A stretch of DNA of 64,000 nt from Flaveria trinervia (taxonomy: Eukaryota; Streptophyta; Magnoliopsida; Asterales; Asteraceae): positions 41,485,727 to 41,549,726 of the forward strand of contig CM046453.1 of the NCBI GenBank assembly GCA_025506515.1, given 5' to 3'. Position numbers and translations under genes: made by a program. Numbering within the stretch: the stretch's first letter is position 1; the number at the start of each line of letters is the position of its first letter. The notes under the pieces were generated by a model. It was given only the letters and a program-made list of their open reading frames with translations. It had not been told where the DNA came from and did no database searches. Shown here in pieces: positions 11,651-23,636 of the stretch.

Positions 11651-12539
11651 TGTTGGACCAAAAGAACCAATGAGCCAGATCAGAAAAACCTTTAAGTCCC
11701 ACAAGACATCACAACAACTGCTGAAGACTTGATCAGCTATTTGACAAAGTCTGAAGATCAACAGCTGAAGACTAAAGTACTGAAGACTTCAACAGCTGAA
11801 GAACAAAGTCTGAAGATCAACAGCTGAAGACTAAAGTACTGAAGACTTCAACAGCTGAAGACCAAAGTCTGAAGATCAACAGCTAAAGACTAAAGTACTG
11901 AAGACTTCAACAGGTGAAGACCAAAGTCTGAAGATCAACAGCTGAAGACTAAAGTACTGAAGTTCAACAGCTGAAGTACAAAGACTGAAGACATCAGCTG
12001 ATGACAACAATTGAAGTTCACGAAGTCTAAGTACTGAAGGCTTTAGAGTTTGTCACAATAGCTGAAGAAGCATTCTTTAGTTGTTGTGATGGTTTCCTTT
12101 CAGTAGTTTTCTTTTCTATTTCAGTATTTGTAAAACGACTGAAGAGCATGTTCTTCAGTTGTTGTTCAGTAGTTTTCTTTTCAGTAGTTGTAGTGATAGT
12201 TAACACTTGGTATTTTGTAAGAAGATGTCAGCTGTTTGACATCTTCAGTAGTTGTGTTAACTTTCAGTAGTTAAATAACGATTAGATGTCACTGTCAAGT
12301 GACATCAGCTGATGTTAGCTTTCCTTATAAAAGGAAAGATGACCTAATTGTAACGGTGCGCGAAAGCCAGCCGAAGCATATATTGAATGAATATATTCCT
12401 TTTGTTAAATTTTGTCTCTCTATAACAAACACTGTTTCATTGATAAATTTCATGTGTTCTTGTTTAAATTGTTAATTCGTGGGCTCATTCCGCTGCAAAT
12501 CCAGTGTAATTGATCAAACTAGATGCTGAGATCCTACCA
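11651..12539 (+). mobile_element. Inner element 5' LTR
   Basis: 889 bp, TG...CA (CCTACCA end). U3 has a tandem array at 11750-11990 with a unit of about 60 bp built from 'CTGAAGATCAACAG' and 'CTGAAGACTAAAGTACTGAAG'. Complementary TTCAGTAGTT/CTTCAGTTGTTGT motifs follow at 12070-12260. Confidence 0.94.
12285..12334 (+). promoter_or_regulatory. Inner 5' LTR core promoter
   Basis: A perfect 9-bp inverted repeat GATGTCACT-gtca-AGTGACATC (12285-12306) overlaps ATCAGCTGAT. A decayed bZIP site (TGATGTTA, where the 3' LTR has TGACGTCA) follows, then the TATA box CTTATAAAAGG (12324-12334). Confidence 0.75.
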
Positions 12540-12541
12540 AA

Positions 12542-12553
12542 TGGTATCAGAGC
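12542..12553 (+). other. Inner element primer binding site
   Basis: TGGTATCAGAGC lies two bases after the LTR; it is the initiator tRNA-Met complement, as in the outer copy. Confidence 0.92.
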
Positions 12554-12629
12554 AGGTTAATCATTGATCGATTTAACAATTGATCATTGAAACTATTCTT
12601 TTGCTATCTACGTTTGATCGAATTAGCAA

Positions 12630-15325
12630 ATTTGCAAGAATCGAAAACTGTGGTGAACAATCTAGAAACCAACCAAATGGTTCCGAAGAAGAAGGAACAA
12701 TACTCTGATGAGGATCAAAAACTGAGATTGATGCTAAAGCTCATGGAATTCTGGCAATGGCACTGCCTAATGAAATCTATTCTGGGCTTATGCATCATGA
12801 AACTACTGCTCATGACCTTGAAGGCACTGAAAGAAAAATTGGTGGTACTGATGAGGTCTTAGCAAACAATAGGGAAATACTTGCCCAACGATATGAGACA
12901 TTTGCTCATAGGAAGGGTGAGACTCTGACTCAACAGTTTGAGCGTTTTTCATGTTTGATCTCTGAGCTGAAAATGGTCAAACATGAATACACTAATAGCC
13001 AGATGAACCACAGATTCCTCAGATCACTGCCTGAGAGATGGGACACATATACAATTGTCCTACGCTCTAATGCAAATCTGGATAGCCTATCTCTCACCCA
13101 CTTCATGGGAAACTGCTTACATTTGAAAGAGAGATAGAGCAGAAAAGGAAACTGTCATCATCAGGAAAGCTCACTGAAGACTTTGTACCAGGGAACACTG
13201 CCTTGGTCGGTCATGAGTCAGAATATGCTGCATCAGAAAGTAATTATGATGAGCATATAAATTTCTCTTCAAACAGTTCTGATCATGCATTTGTGAGTGT
13301 TGATAGTCAGTCAGGCTGTAATAGTGACAATTTGTCCTTCATTATGGATGATTTGAAAGGTATAGCTGATGATGACTTAGAAGAGATGGATATTGTGAGC
13401 CAAATGGCCTTGATTAATATCAGATCTCAGAAGTTCTACAAGAGAATTGGTAGGAAATTCCCTGGACTCTCTGGCAAAACCAAAGTTGGTTTTGACAAGA
13501 GTAAGTTGAGGTGTCACAAATGCCACAGGCTTGGGCACTTTGCAAGAGAGTGTAGATCATCTGGATCTAACTCCTCTGCACCCTTTGTAACTTTTCCAAG
13601 TAATATTCAACAAAACAGAGGGCAACATCCTGCTAGTTCTGGTCATCAATCACAACCTCTATCTCCTGCATATTTTGTCCCTCAGGGTCCAATGTCATAT
13701 CCATATCCCTACTATTACATGCCACAAACCAGTCAAGTTCAAGTACCCATTGCTCAACAACCACCTGCTCTTCCTGAGCCTCAACCTTCCCAATCTCAAC
13801 CTCAACAACACAGCTTTTTCACCCAGGAGTTGTTGACTGGAGCAGTTTACCAGATGATATGTCTGTCATGAACAACTGTTTTCTGGTGCTGGTCAACATG
13901 GTGGTGACAATCCTTTTGGAAACCTTGCTCTTATGGCCCTGGAGTCTGATGATACCTCATCTTCTAATGCCTTCACACCACAGGTATCACAGGTATCCTC
14001 TGAGGCCAAAGCCAAGTTATGTTCTGAAAATGCATAGCCGTATTTGCATCTATTAGAGAAGCAATGTAGCTTTATTAACAAGAACATTGAGCTAGAACAA
14101 ATTATATCCAAAGAAAAGCTGAATTTGAGTCTGTGCTTAATGATAAGAATGATGAGATTTACAAACTTAAATGCCAAATCACTGATGATAAGGCTTGGGA
14201 AGAGGTACTTCTAGAGAAGTACAGAGACCTCAAAGAAACACTTGCAGCTACCCAGGTAGAGTGTGATCGATGGGTACATTCCTGCAAGGGTTTTGAAATG
14301 CTTCTCAGTAAGCAGTCTGCTTCCAATGTGAAGTTTGGCATTGGTTATAATCACACTGCTCCTCCTACAGATTTTACTCCCAGAGCAGAGGTAGAATCTG
14401 ATGGAGAAAGCAATAACAATCCTTTTCATCATGTGATCTACTATCTGATATAGCACCATCAGAGGTTGGAGTCAGCATTAATTCCTCTCAAAACCTATCA
14501 GCTGATGTTGATGGTTCAAATGCTGACACTCACATGCAAAAGGTTGATCACTCTAGGTGGTATTTCACAAAGTACTAAAAGTACTAAAGAGCAAGTCATA
14601 ACACCTGGAGAACAAACCCAAACTACTGCATGTACTAAAGGGAAGAAAACTGCCAATAGAAAGGGTGGGAAAACTACTGAAGAAGATATCAAGAAAGCAT
14701 GTACTGCAAGGAAGAAAACTGCTAGTACTGATCGCAAACTGCTGAAGAATAAGTCTTCAGTAGTTTCATCTTCTTCAGTAGATGATCAACTTAAGATGAA
14801 GAAAAAGCCATGTGAAATATGTGGCTTATTCAATCATCTTACTGATGATTGCTGGTATAAAAAGGGCTCCAAACTCAACACAATGAGAACCTTAAAAAGA
14901 AATGGATAAAATGAAAGCTGAGTTTGAAACCAAGTTTGTACCAGCAACATCAAAACCTGTAACCCCAAAATCCAAAAGAAATCCAAAAAGGAAGGGGTTA
15001 ATCAGGCAACAGCTGAGGTTGCTCAAAGGGAGATGGTACAACACAGGAATCCATCAATCTCAAGCACTAATGTGTCTGATAAGCTGAAGGCTTTATCCCA
15101 GAATCAGACACAACTTGTTATGATGGTTCAACATCTATTGGGGAGAGTCAACCAATTAGATGCCCTGTGCTGAAACCACAGAGAAGAAAATCCATGCCAA
15201 AGGATTCTTCTTCTTCACCATCTCCATCCCCTCAGGCTGTTCTTCATAGCAATTCTATTAGTTTACCATCCGTTGATGTGAACAGACCCAAAACCAAAAA
15301 GGTTTGGGTCTCAAAAACTAACTAA
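12630..15325 (+). pseudogene. Inner element gag, N terminus deleted
   Basis: The leader runs directly from TTTGCAAGAAT into sequence equivalent to outer position about 8930, so roughly 270 bp with the start codon and first 50 or so codons are missing. The rest follows the outer gag: capsid part 12757-13440, CCHC knuckle 13514-13555 (CHKCHRLGHFAREC), Pro/Gln-rich part 13570-13830, helix-prone segment 14100-14340, and an intact second knuckle at about 14811-14852 (CEICGLFNHLTDDC). Several one-base shifts occur (for example near 13110, 13840, 14030). It ends in TAA after K-V-W-V-S-K. Confidence 0.88.
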
Positions 15326-15344
15326 TTTATTATGATTACAGGGT

Positions 15345-16800
15345 TCTTCAGCATGCCACAGTAGCATCTGGTATGTAGACAGTGGAGGATCTATGCATAT
15401 GACAGGGAACAGCTCTCTTCTTCATGATTACTCTCAAAAAGAAGGGAAGGGTTTTCTTGGCAATGATGCTAAGGGTTACATCATTGGAAAAGGCTTTGTC
15501 TCCAATGGGGAAATAAGGTTTGATGATGTTAACCATGTGGAGAATCTCAAGTACAATCTCTTGAGTGTCAGTCAAATGTGTGATAAAGGCCATGTTGCTC
15601 TTTTCACCAGTCAGAACTGCAGGATTCTGTCATCCAAAGTTCTGAGTTTGATTGATAAGGTGTTGGATGATCACACTCTCCTGAGGCCAACAGGACAGGA
15701 AGAGTGTATGCCTTAGATCTTTCCAAGAAAATAGATCTCAAAGGCCATCCTTGCCTATTTTCCAAGGCTTCTCCTCAAGAATCTATTCTATGGCATAGAA
15801 GGCTGGGTCATGTGAATCTTAAAACCTTGAATCAGCTGACATCATGGTTTAGTAGGGGATTGCCTATGAAGGAGTTCAGATGTGAAGACAACTGCACTGC
15901 TTGTTTGAAAGGAAAACAGCACAAAGTCTCATTCCCTCCTATTGAAGAACCTAAGTCCATTGCCTGCTTGCAATTACTACAGATGGATATCTTTGGTCCT
16001 GTGAGAGTAATGAGTATGGCAAAGAAGAAATACTGTCTGGTAATTGTGGATGATTACCCCAGATTTGTATGGACTTTCTTCTTGCATTCAAAGGATGAGG
16101 CTGCTCAGACGATTATAAACTTTGTGTTGTATGTTGAGAAGCAGTATTCCCTATCTGTCAAGTGTATCAGAAGTGATAATGGAACAGAATTCAGAAACCA
16201 TACACTTGATGAGTTTTATCTCTCAAAGGGAATCAAGAGAAGTTTAGCATTCCAAGGACTCCAGAACAAAATGGAGTAGTAGAGAGAAAGAACAGGACCC
16301 TAATTGAAGCTGCAAGGTCCATGTTGGCTGACTCTGGTTTGCCACTGACCTTTTGGGCTGAAGCTGTTAACACACTTGCTATGTGCAGAATAGAGCCTTA
16401 GTAAATCAGAGGTTGATGAAGACTCCATATGAAGTTCTACATCATTTGGCTCCTCTAATTTCATTTTCAAATCCTTTGGGTGTCCATGTTTCATTCTCAA
16501 CACAAAGGATCAACTCCACAAATTTGATCCTAAGGTGGATGCAGGGTATTTTGTTGGTTATTCATCTACTTGCAAGGCATATAGAGTCTTCAACTGCAGA
16601 ACAAAGTAGTTGAAGAGACTCTGCATGTGAAGTTTAATGAATCTCCAAAGGACAAGATTCCACAAAACCCTGTGGAGTTATTTGATTTGGACATACTGCA
16701 ATATGTTCCTTATCAGGCTTCAGCTGTTGCTCCTGTCAACAGTTCTCCACCTGGTGGTATTGATGATGATGATATATCAATACTCACCTATTCAAGTTAG
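15345..16800 (+). pseudogene. Inner element protease and integrase
   Basis: The protease active site W-Y-V-D-S-G-G-S is at 15369-15392 with the catalytic Asp at 15378. The pre-integrase zinc region follows ('WHRRLGHVN' near 15790; C-x2-C in 'CTACLKGKQ' near 15895). The integrase core has its first Asp in 'LLQMDIFGP' and second in 'IRSDNGTEFR' (about 16165). The Glu block lies at 16255-16290 after a frameshift. The C-terminal part continues to about 16800 with further shifts. Confidence 0.9.
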
Positions 16801-17084
16801 TGATCAACAGCCTGAGTCCACTAAACTGATGTTCCTGTAGCTTCAGCAGTTCCATCCACAACAAATGCTGATGAGATCTCTATTCCTCTACATCTTTTGA
16901 TTTGCCATCTCATTCTTGGTTTCAAGAGTCTGCATCACCATCTGCTGCTGCTGAAGATCCTACAAACACTTGCACAGATCTCATTGTTTATCAAGAGCTG
17001 AAGAATCACCAATGTCTCAAATCATTGTGATATCAATGCTGGAGTTTCAACAAGAAGTCAATTGTCCATTTCTGCTTCTATGCT

Positions 17085-18616
17085 CTCTTCATTAGTCAGC
17101 AAGAGCCAAAGAACTATCACATTGCTTTAAGGGAAAATGGATGGGTTGAAGCCATGCAGCTTGAGCTACTTCAGTTCAACAAGCAGCAAGTGTGGGAACT
17201 GGTTCCTCTACCCCAGGTAAGTGTGCAATAGGCACTAAATGGGTGTTTAGGAATAAAACAGATGAAAATGGGCTTATTGTTAAGAACAAGGCCAGACTAG
17301 TTGTTCGGGGTTTCACAGGAAGAAGGTATTGATTATGATGAAACCTTTGCTCCTGTAGCCAGACAGGAGGCAATTAGATTGTTCTTAGCCTATGCTGTAT
17401 TCCACAATCTTAAAGGTTTTCAAATGATGTTAAAAGTGCATTTTTATATGGTAAAATAAAAGAAGAGGTTTATGTGTATCAACCACCAAGTTTCGAGGAT
17501 AATGAACATCCAGATTGGGTATACAAGCTTGATAAGGCTCTTTATGGGTTGAAACAAGCTCCTAGAGCCTGTATGAGACATTATCAAATTTTCTTCTTCA
17601 AAATAATTTCACTAGAGGCTCCATAGATAAAAATTTGTTCATTAAGAAGGTGGATCAGCATAAGCTACTTGTTCAAATTTATGTTGATGATATTTTTTTG
17701 CATCCTCTGATCCCCAGTTGTGTGATGATTTTACCAATTTAATGCAAAAGAAGTTTGAAATGAGTGGAATGGGAGAATTACAGTTCTTTTTAGGATTGCA
17801 AATCAAACAAAAGGCTGATGGAACTTTTATTCATCAGTCTAAATATACAAAAGATCTTTTGAATAAGTTTGATTTACAAAACTGTAAGCCCTATTCTACT
17901 CCCATGTGCCACACCACTCAACTGGATGCAGATCAGAAAGGTAAAGTTGTTGATGAAACACTTTACAGATGTATGATTGGGTCCTTGATGTACTTAACAG
18001 CTTCTAGACCAGATATCATGTTTGCAACTTGTTTTGTGCTAGATTTCAGGCTGCTCCTAAAGAGTCTCATTTGATTACAGTCAAGAGGATCTTTAGATAT
18101 CTGCAAGGTACACAATCTCTAGGTTTATGGTATTCCACTGGATACTCTTGCAATTAGTTGCTTTTCTAATAGTGACTATGCAGGGTGTAAGTTAACTAGA
18201 AAGTCAACTTCTGGTGGATGTCAATTCCTAGGCAACTGTTTGATTTCTTGGCAGAGTAAGAAACAAACACTGTTGCTACATCCACTGCTGAAGCAGAGTA
18301 CATTGCTGCTGCAAGTTGTACATCTCAGGTACTCTGGCTCAGAACCAACTTTTGTATTATGGCATTACAGAGACTAAGACTCCATTATTAATGGACAGTG
18401 CTTCAGCTCTTGCATTGTCAAGAATCCTGTCCAGCATTCTAGGACCAAACCTATAGAGATCAGACACCATTTTTTTAGGGACTGTTTTGAAAAAGGTCTG
18501 ATTGATCCAAAGTTTGTGCCTGGTGCTGATGAGCTTGCAGACATTTTTACTAAGCCTTGGGATAGTTCAACTTTCCAAAACCTAGTGTTAAGGCTTGGTA
18601 TGCTGCAGCTAGAATA
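17085..18616 (+). pseudogene. Inner element RT and RNase H
   Basis: RT starts near 17085 ('KNYHIALRENGWVEAM'), passes 'GTKWVFRNKTDENG' (17230) and the Y-G-L-K-Q-A-P-R-A block (17545-17570), and has catalytic Y-V-D-D at 17680-17691. The 'FFLGLQIKQKADG' block is at 17785. RNase H runs from about 18150 (S-D-Y-A-G-C) through the A-E-A-E-Y block (18288) and the H-I/P-I-E-I-R-H-H-F block (18450) to the stop at 18614-18616. The Trp in the P-R-A-W block is lost to a one-base deletion. Confidence 0.9.
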
Positions 18617-18639
18617 AGTGACAACTACTGATGATCTCA

Positions 18640-19125
18640 GTAAACAAGTACTGAGGATCATTAGTAATCATGTCACAAATAAGTATTGATTCTGATACAA
18701 ACTACTGATGTAGTTAAACTACTGTTGTTAGAAAAACTGAAAACGATACTGATGTCCCTAAGAATTGACAAAAACCTACTGATGAGAATTTTCTCTTCAG
18801 TTGTTTTACAACTGCTGTTTCATCTTAAACAACTAATGACAAAACCATGTCTTCAGTAGTTTCACAACTACTGATGACTAACACAAGTCTTCAGTCGTTT
18901 ACAACAACTGATGACAAAACCATGTCTTCAGTAGTTTCACAACTACTGATGACTAACACCAAGTCCTCAGTTGTTTCCAACATCTGAAGTCAAAACCATG
19001 GTTTTCAGTAGTTTTATAACTGCTGATGCCTAAAACCAAGACTTCAGTTGTTTCAACCTCTGAAGGTTAATACCGTCATCAGTCGTTTAAAACTACTGAT
19101 GATTAACACCAAACCCTTCAGTGTT
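18640..19125 (+). repeat. Inner element: hairpin repeat array upstream of ORF3
   Basis: Repeats of about 60-70 bp are built from CTTCAGTAGTT-tcac-AACTACTGATGAC (perfect 8-bp arms around a 4-nt loop, for example near 18855 and 18930) alternating with CTTCAGTTGTTT...CTGAAG variants. The 10-mer TTCAGTAGTT is also the main U3 motif. No coding potential. It lies between the pol stop and the TATA box. Confidence 0.85.
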
Positions 19126-19140
19126 TTATAACCCTTACCC

Positions 19141-19148
19141 TATAAATA
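19141..19148 (+). promoter_or_regulatory. Inner element: TATA box before ORF3
   Basis: TATAAATA in the context CCCTATAAATACC lies 75 bp upstream of the ORF3 ATG (19216). The equivalent box in the outer copy is 65 bp upstream of its ATG. The spacing fits a start site about 30 bp downstream and a short leader. Confidence 0.6.
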
Positions 19149-19215
19149 CCTAATCCTACAGAGCTTCATCATCTCAAACCTAACGTTCAAAAACTCAGAA
19201 CCTTCTCTCACATTA

Positions 19216-22200
19216 ATGGCGACCTTAAACCACGACACAACTGTGTTGCCTACCTTACCAAATCACTTTCTGGACGAAGTTTGATACTGCCATTGATCTA
19301 ATGGTCCATTCTCCATACAAAACGGCCTTCCTTATCAATCCTACCATTTATGCCGAATCCCTAAATCAGTTCTGGACGAACGTCACCCTTACCACTGGGG
19401 AGAATGACACCGAGTCTCTCCAGTCGTTCGTCAACTCCCGTAAGGTGGTCATCACTCCGGCAATCCTTCGCCAACCCTACAACTGGATGATGCCACCTTC
19501 CCCGCTGGATATTCAAAGGGCACCACTGATCTATCCTTTGCCCACCATGGATACCAGGGTAACCTCAGCGCTTCTACCATCCTAAAGAAGCATTTCCATG
19601 ACGCAGAACGCCTTATTTTTCATATGGTGAATGTCTGCCTAGCCCCTAAGACTTCTTCTTGGGATCAAATGTCAACCAGGTGGCAGCAGGTATTCTTCTC
19701 TATCCTTGAGCAACAAAACTTAAATTTTTCTGAAATAATATTTCTTGAACTTAAGGATATGGCCTCAAAACCTATTGCTAACCGATGGATATATATCCAC
19801 GGTTCATAATGGCATTATAGAGAACCAGCTGAAAGCTGAGGGACTTGTTGGCCTTGGAGTCCCTGCCATGGCTGTATTGCCTGAGGTATACTCCAGGCAT
19901 AACTCAGACCAGTCACTCAAACAGGCTGCCAAGCTGCGAAAACCCACGCAGCTGGAACCCACAGCCACCACCTCCAATCCAAAGTCCCCACCAAACCCAA
20001 ACACAAGACCCAAAAAGGCTGCTCAGGGAGATGAGTCCCCTGAGGATGCCCTGCAACACAAACGCAGGATATATCTACTGGCCATAACCCCCCAGTAGAT
20101 ACCGTACTCACCCAACCTCAACCGCTCAGGCTCCTCTCAACAGGAGCCTGCAACCACATTTGGGGCACCTATACATCTGGAACCTTCCTCATTTGAGGAG
20201 GTTGCCATTGAAACGCACCACTCTCCCCGGGTGCATACTGCTTTCACACCATCTCCCACTGCAACCGCCCCCAAAGTCCTACCATAATAGTTGCAAAAGT
20301 GCTGACTCAGTTGCATTCCTCACCCCCTCCCCAGATACCAATCAAAACTGGGATAGCCTCAACAATTGAGGGGGAGGATCCAAATGCTTCTGATAACCCA
20401 CAGCACAGGGGTTACATTGTTCCATCTCCAAGTGTAGAAACGGAGATTAAAAATCTGGTGAGGCTGCCACTTCTCCTGCTTCAGCATATGATCAGGATGA
20501 AGTTGGTACATCCATAAGACCTCACCAGAGGCAACTGCCAATGAAGGACATAGTCCTGAGGCAGGAAGTCCCCAGTACCAAGAACAAGGGGCACATGCTA
20601 CTACTGATCTACACTCAGAGCATGTACATCCTGATTCAATCAGGAGGTCAGGTGATTCAGCACAGACTGATGATGACCTGGGCTTTTTCTATGATGTTCT
20701 AGCCCAAAATACCATCCTAGAGAATGAGGTAAGCAGACTCAACGAGCTGATTGCCAAAATGTCTCAGGATCAAAGACCATCTACCCCAATAAACCCACAG
20801 ATGGCACCTTCAATTGAAGGTTCACCAAACACTGAGCCTACACACATAACTGAGCCACCAGCCTCTGCTTTTGGCACCATCTCTCAGGGACAGAACCCCC
20901 TGAGCAGATGGTTGCTATCTTTCAAAACTCCTTACCTCTCATCACTCCCATCATCACTGACATAGTGCATAAAGCCATTGATGAGAGGATTCCCTCAATC
21001 TACAACCCCTCATTGATGATGTTGTTCATAAATCTCTTTCTGCCTTCCAAACCCTGATTCAAATGCAACAAACAAAAAGGGGGAGACTGCAAAGTCTAAG
21101 GCAGTGAAAGACAAGAAAAGAAAGAGAGTTGATGCTGAGAAAGAGCCTGAAAAGAAAGAAAGCCTGAGAAGAGAAGGAGGTTAAGAAAAACTGATCTCAA
21201 ACAGCTGATTCATATAAAAGAAAGAAAAGTGCTGAGTCAAGAGCTGATGAAGAAAAATCATTAGAAGACCTTGTTAAAGATGCTGATGAAGCTCATAGCA
21301 GATCAATGGATAAAATTATAGATCAGCTATTTAGACATGGTCATGACACAGCCACATTAGACTCTGAGATCAGAAGGCTGGAAATAGAAGAGATACAATC
21401 AAGATGGCCGTTATAGTGTGTTGGAAAGGGAAAGCTGGAAATCATGATCAGGTTCATAGCTAAGTATCTTGGAAGATCATTGATTGAAATCAAGTCATGG
21501 TCAAGGGACAGCATCTTGGCAATAACCACCAAGATCTGTTCGTCTGAAGTATATACCAAAGGGCTGGTCATTGAAGCCTTGAATGAAGCTGGTGCTGGGA
21601 GCAGGACTGAACTGGTCAAACAATCTAAAGCCTCACTTACATCCAAAATGCTAGAACAGCCTGTCAAAATTCCCACACCAAAACCACCACAACCACAACC
21701 CACTAAACCAATTCCCTTACCCACAAAACCAATAGCCGATGATGTACCCCAGAAGAGGAAGAGAAGGGTACTGAGGCTAGAAGAGGAAGAAGAAGATAAT
21801 GATGAAGATGAAGACAGGCTGCCAATCTCAGCTGTTATACAGTTGCCTAAGGCCATAAGTCACCCTCCACAATTACTCCTGAATCTCAAAGGCAAATTGT
21901 GAAAGTGAAGTTAGAAGAAGAAGAGCTTCACAAACAACATGATGAGGAATTGTTGAGAAGAGTCGACAAAGCATACGCTGCCACATCTTCAATCATCAAT
22001 ATGAAGAAACATGCTCAGAGATTATACACTCTCAGACATACCTTTCAATATCAAAAAGAGAGTGAGGATTTGGCCTGATCCCAGGGTGTCTCATAGGATT
22101 CAAAAGAAATATTCCACAGAGATACATTGGCCAAGTAAAGAAGATTGTAGATGAAGTGATCTCACTGGCCTTTGTAGTATCACCTTGGGAGATCCTAGAT

Positions 22201-22648
22201 GACTTCAAGAAAGCCTATAAAGCTAAACTGACCCCACAAAAGATGCTGGAGAATAAAGTGGTGAAAAAGGGGTTAGTGTATAGGAGGCTTGAGGAAGTTA
22301 GAAAGAATGAGCTCCAGTTGTTCTTAGAGGGTATTCACCCAGATGAATTCGCATATAGAATCATAACAACTGTGGAGCTAAAAATGGGAAGCAGGTCAAT
22401 ACCTCTCTGAGTACTATGGGCCAGAATCACTCTTTGAAGGAGAAGCAGAAGAGCTTACCATGGAGGAACAAATAACCTTCTTGAGGCCTATACAAGGGAG
22501 TCTTACAGACTCATATTTGGGAAGTAGATCTCATGGATGGGGTAACAGCTCTGTGTCCAGTTCCCCAAGACAGAGTTCCCATCCATCCTTTGCCAAACAG
22601 ATCATTGAGACTTCTTCCCAGGCCTGTGCTTACAAGGGTCACTTCTGA
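19216..22648 (+). pseudogene. Inner element ORF3 (extra ORF after pol)
   Basis: The start is the ATG (M-A-T-L) at 19216, matching the outer copy's M-A-T-M. The N-terminal block at 19216-19820 has 'TAFLINPTIYAESLNQFWTNV'-type sequence and 'QSFVNSRKVVITPAILR'. A Pro/Ser/Thr-rich linker (19900-20900) follows. A helix-prone block ('TEIVHKAIDER'-like) is near 20950, a Lys/Glu-rich stretch at 21100-21300, and a helical block at 21444-21560 ('FIAKYLGRSLIEIKSWSRDS'). Then come a Pro-rich tract, an acidic run and a C-terminal block at 22060-22480. No hydrophobic segment long enough for a membrane span and no zinc knuckle are seen. At least eight frame changes. Function unknown. Confidence 0.75.
21074..21086 (+). 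other. Inner element: internal polypurine tract inside ORF3
   Basis: AAAAAGGGGGAGA has the form of a Sirevirus polypurine tract but lies 1.66 kb before the 3' LTR, within ORF3. The outer copy has the identical 13-mer at 29423-29435. Confidence 0.6.
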
Positions 22649-22734
22649 GCTGATCTAGAAGACAAAAAGACCAATCTTTCTGCCATAATAAGTGGGACAT
22701 CTTCAATAAGCTTAAAGGTTTTGGCTGCATTGGT

Positions 22735-22746
22735 TCAGGGGGAGTT
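22735..22746 (+). other. Inner element terminal polypurine tract
   Basis: CAGGGGGAGTT-type purine tract directly before the 3' LTR TG; it primes plus-strand DNA synthesis. Confidence 0.85.
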
Positions 22747-23632
22747 TGTTGGACCAAAAGAACCAATGAGCCAGATCAGAAAACCTTTAAGTCCCACACT
22801 CACAAAACAACAACTGCTGAAGACTTGATCAGCTGTTTGACAAAGTCTGAAGATCAACAGCTGAAGACTAAAGTACTGAAGACTTCAACAGCTGAAGACC
22901 AAGTCTGAAGATCAACAGCTGAAGACTAAAGTACTGAAGACTTCAACAGCTGAAGACCAAGTCTGAAGATCAACAGCTAAAGACTAAGTACTGAAGACTA
23001 ACAGCTGAAGACCAAGTCTGAAGATCAACAGTTGAAGACTAAAGTACTGAAGTTCAACAGCTGAAGTACAAAGACTGAAGACATCAGCTGAAGACATCAG
23101 CTAATGACAACAACTGAAGTTCACGAAGTCCAAGTACTGAAGCCTTCAGAGTTTGTCACAACAGCTGAAGAAGCATTCTTCAGTTGTTGTGATGGTTTCC
23201 TTTCAGTAGTTTTCTTTTCTATTTCAGTATTTGTAAAACGACTGAAGAGCATGTTCTTCAGTCGTTGTTTTCAGTAGTTTCTTTTCATTGTAGTGATAGT
23301 TAACACTTGGTATTTTGTAAGAATGTCAGCTGTTTGACATCTTCAGTAGTTGTGTTAACTTTCAGTATTAAATAACAGTTAGATGTCACTGTCAAGTGAC
23401 ATCAGCTGACGTCAGCTTTCCTTATAAAGGAAAGATGACCTAATTGTAACGGTGCGCGAAAGCCAGCCGAAGCATATATTGAATGAATATATTCCTTTTG
23501 GGCAGAAATTCTCTATCTATAACAAACACTGTTTCATTGATAAATTTCGTGTGTTCTTGTTTAAATTTGTTAATTCGTGCTCTTTGCTGCAAATCCAATC
23601 TAATTGATCAACTAGATGCTGAGATCCTAACA
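22747..23632 (+). mobile_element. Inner element 3' LTR
   Basis: 886 bp, TGTTGGACC to CCTAACA, and matches 11651-12539. Within it, 23382-23403 is the perfect 9-bp inverted repeat. Next, 23404-23417 is a 14-bp perfect palindrome containing TGACGTCA, the full bZIP/CRE-type site that is mutated in the 5' copy. A TATA box CTTATAAAGG is at 23421-23430. Confidence 0.94.
23404..23417 (+). promoter_or_regulatory. Palindromic TGACGTCA site in inner 3' LTR
   Basis: AGCTGACGTCAGCT is its own reverse complement and lies directly after the GATGTCACT inverted repeat and just before the TATA box. TGACGTCA is a classic plant bZIP/TGA-factor site. Confidence 0.7.
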
Positions 23633-23636
23633 AGTT

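Larger units (their letters stand above)
11651..23632 (+). mobile_element. Inner Sirevirus-like element, same family, nested between gag and pol
   Basis: LTRs at 11651-12539 and 22747-23632 (889 and 886 bp) start TGTTGGACC and share most modules with the outer LTRs but are about 140 bp longer. The internal region holds gag (5' end deleted), pol, repeat array, TATA box and ORF3 in the same order as the outer element. The insertion point is just after the outer gag stop; outer protease coding resumes at 23637. Many single-base deletions break all frames. Confidence 0.95.
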
